Assembly: GCF_015291725.1 (NCBI RefSeq)
Contig: NZ_CP030038.1
Location: forward strand, 5,817,001 to 5,881,000
Direction of reading: 5' to 3'
DNA length: 64,000 nucleotides
Source: Bradyrhizobium sp. CCBAU 51765
Lineage (GTDB): Bacteria > Pseudomonadota > Alphaproteobacteria > Rhizobiales > Xanthobacteraceae
The position numbers and the translations under genes were made by a program. Below are positions 60,917-64,000 of this stretch, piece after piece. The stretch's first letter is position 1; every line of letters begins with the position of its first letter. The notes under the pieces are model-generated. The model was given only the letters and a program-made list of their open reading frames with translations. It searched no databases and had not been told where the DNA came from.

Positions 60917-61696
60917 ATGAACCTCTTCGACCTTACTGGCCGCGTCGCCGTGATCACCGGCGGCAATGGCGGCATCGGGCTCGGCATCGCCCAGGCGCTC
61001 GCCGCCCAAGGCTGCAACGTCTCGATCTGGGGCCGGAATGCGGACAAGAACAAGGCTGCGGCCGCCAGCATGGCCGGCCTTGCCGGCAAGGTCGAGACCC
61101 GCGTCTGCGACGTCACCGATCCCGCATCGGTGAATTCCGCGATGAAGGCGACGCTCGACATTTTCGGCCGGGTCGACGGCTGCTTCGCCAATGCCGGCAT
61201 CGGCGGCGGCGGCCGGCGCTCCTTCATCGAGCGCACCGAGGAGGAATGGCGCACGATGTTCGCGACCAATCTGGACGGCGTGTTCCACGCCTTCCAGGCC
61301 GCCGCGAAGCACATGACGGATCGCGCCAATGGAGGCGATCCCTTCGGCCGCCTCGTCGCGACTTCGAGCCTCGCCTCGATCTTCGGCACGGCACGCAATG
61401 AGCATTACGCTGCGACGAAGGCCGCCATCAACGCGCTGGTGCGCGCGCTCGGCGTCGAGCTGGCGCGCCATGGAGTCACCGCCAATGCGATCCTGCCAGG
61501 ATGGATCAAGAGCGACATGACGGCGGGGCTCATGGCCAACGACAAGTTCGTCGCCAACGTCATGCCGCGCATTCCGATGCGGCGCTTCGGCGAGGCGTCC
61601 GATTTCGGCGGCATCGCCGTATATCTGATGAGCAAGGCATCGTCGTATCACACCGCGGACACGTTCGTGATCGACGGCGGCTATACGGCGTTTTGA
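60917..61696 (+). CDS. short-chain dehydrogenase/reductase divergent from the kinase operon
   Basis: The 259-residue classical SDR has TGGNGGIG (about 15-22), NAGIGGGG, catalytic Ser in TSSLASIF and Tyr-Lys in YAATK, and a C-terminal DTFVIDGGYTAF. The levulinate operon also contains an SDR. It is a probable hydroxyacyl-CoA or keto dehydrogenase. ATG 60917 follows CAGGGA. Confidence 0.88.
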   Translation: MNLFDLTGRVAVITGGNGGIGLGIAQALAAQGCNVSIWGRNADKNKAAAASMAGLAGKVETRVCDVTDPASVNSAMKATLDIFGRVDGCFANAGIGGGGRRSFIERTEEEWRTMFATNLDGVFHAFQAAAKHMTDRANGGDPFGRLVATSSLASIFGTARNEHYAATKAAINALVRALGVELARHGVTANAILPGWIKSDMTAGLMANDKFVANVMPRIPMRRFGEASDFGGIAVYLMSKASSYHTADTFVIDGGYTAF

Positions 61697-61701
61697 GATT
61701 T

Positions 61702-61790
61702 CGTAGAGTGGGCAAAGGCGCACTTGCGCCGTGCCCACCATGAGCATTTTTCGAATGTCGGGGGGCACGCTGCGCTTTGCCCACCGTACG
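61702..61790. repeat. family B palindrome
   Basis: CGTAGAGTGGGCAAAGGCGC and GCGCTTTGCCCACCGTACG arms with one mismatch each relative to the consensus, between the SDR and VOC genes. Confidence 0.8.
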
Positions 61791-61826
61791 GCACCTCGTC
61801 TTGTGAGCGCAGAAGGGAATGGGCAA

Positions 61827-62207
61827 ATGTTCTCGCACGTCATGATCGGCACCAACGACCTCGACAAGGCAAAGGCCTTCTACGACCAGCTGCTCGGCAC
61901 GCTCGAGGTGCGGCCGGCCAGGGTCGACGGCCATCGCATCTTCTACATCACCAAGACCGGCGTGTTCTCGGTGTCGAAGCCGATCAACGGCGAACCGGCG
62001 ACCTGCGCTAATGGCGGCACGATCGGTTTTGCCTGCAATTCCCCGGAGCAGGTCGACGCGTGGCACGCGGCTGGTGTCGCAGCCGGCGCAAAATCCATCG
62101 AGGATCCGCCAGGGGTGCGTCAGGGCCCTGGCGGCAAGCTCTATCTCGCCTATCTGCGCGACCTTGACGGCAACAAGATCTGCGCGATGCACCGGATGCC
62201 TGCGTGA
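61827..62207 (+). CDS. vicinal-oxygen-chelate (glyoxalase/dioxygenase fold) protein
   Basis: The 126-residue single-domain protein has FSHVMIGTNDLDKAKAFYDQ at the N-terminus and LAYLRDLDGNKICAMHR at the C-terminus, a typical glyoxalase-fold pair of beta-alpha units. His4 and a C-terminal acidic or His residue may bind metal, but a full ligand set is not evident. The AGAAGGGA site supports ATG 61827. The function is unknown. Confidence 0.8.
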   Translation: MFSHVMIGTNDLDKAKAFYDQLLGTLEVRPARVDGHRIFYITKTGVFSVSKPINGEPATCANGGTIGFACNSPEQVDAWHAAGVAAGAKSIEDPPGVRQGPGGKLYLAYLRDLDGNKICAMHRMPA

Positions 62208-62226
62208 TCTAGCCACAAACACATCT

Positions 62227-62330
62227 GTCATGCCCCGGCTTGACCGGGGCATCCAGTACGCCGCGGCCTCTCGGTAAACGACGGCCGTCTCTGGAATACT
62301 GGATCGCCCGGTCTTCGCCGGGCGATGACG
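62227..62330. repeat. intergenic palindrome (GTCATGCCCCGGC...GCCGGGCGATGAC)
   Basis: GTCATGCCCCGGCTTGACCGGGGCAT, then ATCCAGTA, pairs with TACTGGAT and a GCCCGGTCTTCGCCGGGCGATGAC right half. Each half is also a hairpin. It lies in the 295-bp gap before the ACAD gene. Confidence 0.8.
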
Positions 62331-62502
62331 GTGGGGAGCGGGGCACGTCCGTGGCCGCCCCTCCGCCTCATTCAAACAACATTTCAAACGTCCTCGCGAA
62401 TTCCATCGCATGGCATGCTTGCGGGTGAAAATGCGCGCTCGCACTTTCACGGCGCTGCGACTATTCTTCGCTCAACACATTCTACCGATCCCGGGAGGAA
62501 CA

Positions 62503-63780
62503 ATGACAAAACACGCCTACATTCCCCGCACCACCAACTACACCCTCAATCCCGGCGACGAGCTCAACGACCTCAGGATGTCGGACCAGGTCCGCCCGCT
62601 CTATGATCACGTCAAGAAGTTCATCCGCGACACCGTCGAGCCGATGTCGATCGAGTTCGCCAAGGCGGGCGAAGGCAAGGAGGATCGCTGGAGCTTCACG
62701 CCGAAGCAGCTCGAGGTGCTGGAGAAGGCCAAGAACAAGGCGAAGCAGGAAGGTCTCTGGAACTTCTTCCTGCCCGATGACGAGACCGGCCAGGGCCTGA
62801 AGAATCTCGACTACGCCTATATCGCGGCCGAGCTCGGCAAGAGCCCGCTGGCCTCCGAGACCATGAACTGCTCGGCGCCCGACACCGGCAACATGGAGGT
62901 GCTGGAGCGCGTAGGCACCAAGGAGCAGAAGGAGAAGTGGCTGAAGCCGCTGCTCAACGGCGAGATCCGCTCGGCCTATGTCATGACCGAGCCGAACGTC
63001 GCCTCCTCCGACGCCAAGAACATCTCGACCACGGCCAAGCTCGTCGGCGACGAATGGGTCATCAACGGCGAGAAATACTACATCTCAGGTGTCGGCGATC
63101 CCCGCTGCAAGATCCTGATCGTCATGGTGAAGACCAACCCGGATGCAGCGCCGAGCAAGCAGCAGTCGCAGATCCTGGTGCCGCGCGACACGCCCGGCGT
63201 CGAGGTGCTCGGCCCCATGTACGTGTTCGGCCAGGACCACGCCCCGCGCGGCCACATGCACATGCGCTTCAACAACGTGCGGGTGCCGAAGGAGAACATC
63301 CTGCTCGGCGAAGGCCGCGGCTTCGAGATCTCGCAGCTCCGCCTCGGCCCTGGCCGCATCCATCACTGCATGCGCACCATCGGCAAGGCCGAGAAGGCGC
63401 TCGACCTCATGGTACAGCGTGGCCTGACCCGCGAAGCCTTCGGCAAGAAGATCGCCCATCTCGGCGGCAACATGCAGATCATCGCGCAGGCGCGCTGCGA
63501 GATCGAGGCGATGCGGCTGATGGTGCTGAAGGCTGCGAAGGCCATGGACGTGCTCGGCAACAAGGAGGCCCGCGTTTGGGTTTCCATGGTCAAGGCCATG
63601 GTGCCGGAGCGCGCCTGCAAGATCATCGACCAGGCCATCCAGATGCACGGCGCCACCGGCATCTCGCACTGGACCCCGCTCGCCGAAATGTACCAGGACG
63701 TGCGTCACCTGCGCTTTGCCGACGGTCCGGACGAGGTGCACTGGATGGTGGTCGGCCGGCACGAGCTGAGCATGGCATGA
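62503..63780 (+). CDS. acyl-CoA dehydrogenase of the ACAD10/11 (LvaC-like) type
   Basis: The 425-residue protein has VMTEPNVASSDAKNISTTA, WVINGEKYYISGVGDPRCK, and then RLGPGRIHHCMRTIGKAEKA and LRFADGPDEVHWMVVGRHEL, the segments typical of ACAD10/ACAD11 C-terminal domains. In those systems the ACAD domain removes phosphate from a phosphorylated hydroxyacyl-CoA rather than only oxidising it. It complements the free-standing kinase and DUF6285 encoded divergently. A GGGAGGAAC site precedes the ATG. Confidence 0.88.
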   Translation: MTKHAYIPRTTNYTLNPGDELNDLRMSDQVRPLYDHVKKFIRDTVEPMSIEFAKAGEGKEDRWSFTPKQLEVLEKAKNKAKQEGLWNFFLPDDETGQGLKNLDYAYIAAELGKSPLASETMNCSAPDTGNMEVLERVGTKEQKEKWLKPLLNGEIRSAYVMTEPNVASSDAKNISTTAKLVGDEWVINGEKYYISGVGDPRCKILIVMVKTNPDAAPSKQQSQILVPRDTPGVEVLGPMYVFGQDHAPRGHMHMRFNNVRVPKENILLGEGRGFEISQLRLGPGRIHHCMRTIGKAEKALDLMVQRGLTREAFGKKIAHLGGNMQIIAQARCEIEAMRLMVLKAAKAMDVLGNKEARVWVSMVKAMVPERACKIIDQAIQMHGATGISHWTPLAEMYQDVRHLRFADGPDEVHWMVVGRHELSMA

Positions 63781-63793
63781 TCGACGAGATGCC

Positions 63794-63888
63794 GTGGGGT
63801 GGGCAAAGGCGCCCTCGTCGCGCGCCGTGCCCACCATCGCGGCCTACGAGAGAGGTGGTGGGCACGCTTAGGCTTTGCCCACCCTAAG
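63794..63888. repeat. family B palindrome, degenerate
   Basis: GTGGGGTGGGCAAAGGCGCC and GGCTTTGCCCACCCTAAG arms; this is the fourth copy, between the ACAD stop and the edge gene's stop. Confidence 0.75.
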
Positions 63889-63904
63889 ATATTGGCGAAT
63901 GACG

Positions 63905-64000
63905 TTACGCAGTCTTCGCCGCCTCGAGCTTGTCCTGTGTCCTGGTCTCGAAATCGCTCGCGTCGTGGCGTTCGTGGAGCTGGCTGGCGGGATCGCCGGA
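63905..64000 (-). CDS. C-terminal end of an unidentified protein (cut by the window edge)
   Basis: The minus-strand frame ends in TAA at 63905-63907 and encodes a hydrophilic, charged C-terminus (SGDPASQLHERHDASDFETR, then TQDKLEAAKTA). Only 31 residues are visible, and they match no family that I recognise. The codon pattern is like the neighbouring genes, so a real gene is likely. Confidence 0.55.
   Translation of the reverse strand, partial: SGDPASQLHERHDASDFETRTQDKLEAAKTA

Overview
The window is high-GC alphaproteobacterial chromosome, most likely Bradyrhizobium or a close Nitrobacteraceae relative. That is inferred from gene content, codon use, an orphan ABC_sub_bind-type periplasmic protein, and several families of intergenic palindromes (GTCATTCCGGGGCG..., GTAGGGTGGGCAAAGGCG..., CCTTCTCCCCTTGTGGGAG...). 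No rRNA, tRNA, CRISPR, phage or transposase gene was seen. Both edges cut a gene.

Layout. 1-7003: part of an HD phosphohydrolase, then a LysR regulator divergent from a UgpABCE-type ABC importer and a metallophosphoesterase, probably uptake and hydrolysis of glycerophosphodiesters. 7097-11531: a catalytically damaged alpha/beta hydrolase, an exported epoxide-hydrolase-like/cupin fusion divergent from a LysR regulator, and a lower-GC patch with an orphan binding protein. 11742-18439: a three-gene cluster of large transglutaminase/DUF2126 protein, circularly permuted ATP-grasp/alpha-E fusion and small transglutaminase, which looks like an amide-ligase plus peptidase system of unknown product. 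18716-20516: a two-gene PAS plus membrane chemoreceptor pair resembling a split energy-taxis receptor.

20762-31736: homoprotocatechuate meta-cleavage genes (hpaH, hpaF, hpaE, hpaD, hpaG and a ThDP enzyme) run rightward. Divergent from them is hpaR, followed by a dehydrogenase, a class II aldolase and a UxaA/GarD-type dehydratase. A 16-bp perfect palindrome sits between the two arms. 31899-35610: AlkB coupled to a second Fe(II)/2-oxoglutarate oxygenase, then amidase plus DUF2848. 35784-39642: DUF35/thiolase pair, an SDR and a Tat-exported SMP-30 protein. 39721-42519: PEP carboxylase. 42520-49695: a repeat-rich gap, small exported proteins, a DUF1254 protein beside a remnant of another, a shortened and a full AraC-type regulator, YccF and a rhomboid protease.

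49784-63780: an acyl-CoA catabolic region with two CoA ligases, four crotonases (one frameshifted), two SDRs, two acyl-CoA dehydrogenases, a VOC protein, and an aminoglycoside-phosphotransferase-like kinase followed by DUF6285. The crotonase-kinase-DUF6285 operon is divergent from SDR-VOC-acyl-CoA dehydrogenase. It resembles the levulinate (Lva) and ACAD10/11 systems, in which a hydroxyacyl-CoA is phosphorylated and then dephosphorylated by elimination. This is the best candidate for an incompletely described pathway here; the ATP-grasp/alpha-E/transglutaminase cluster is the second.
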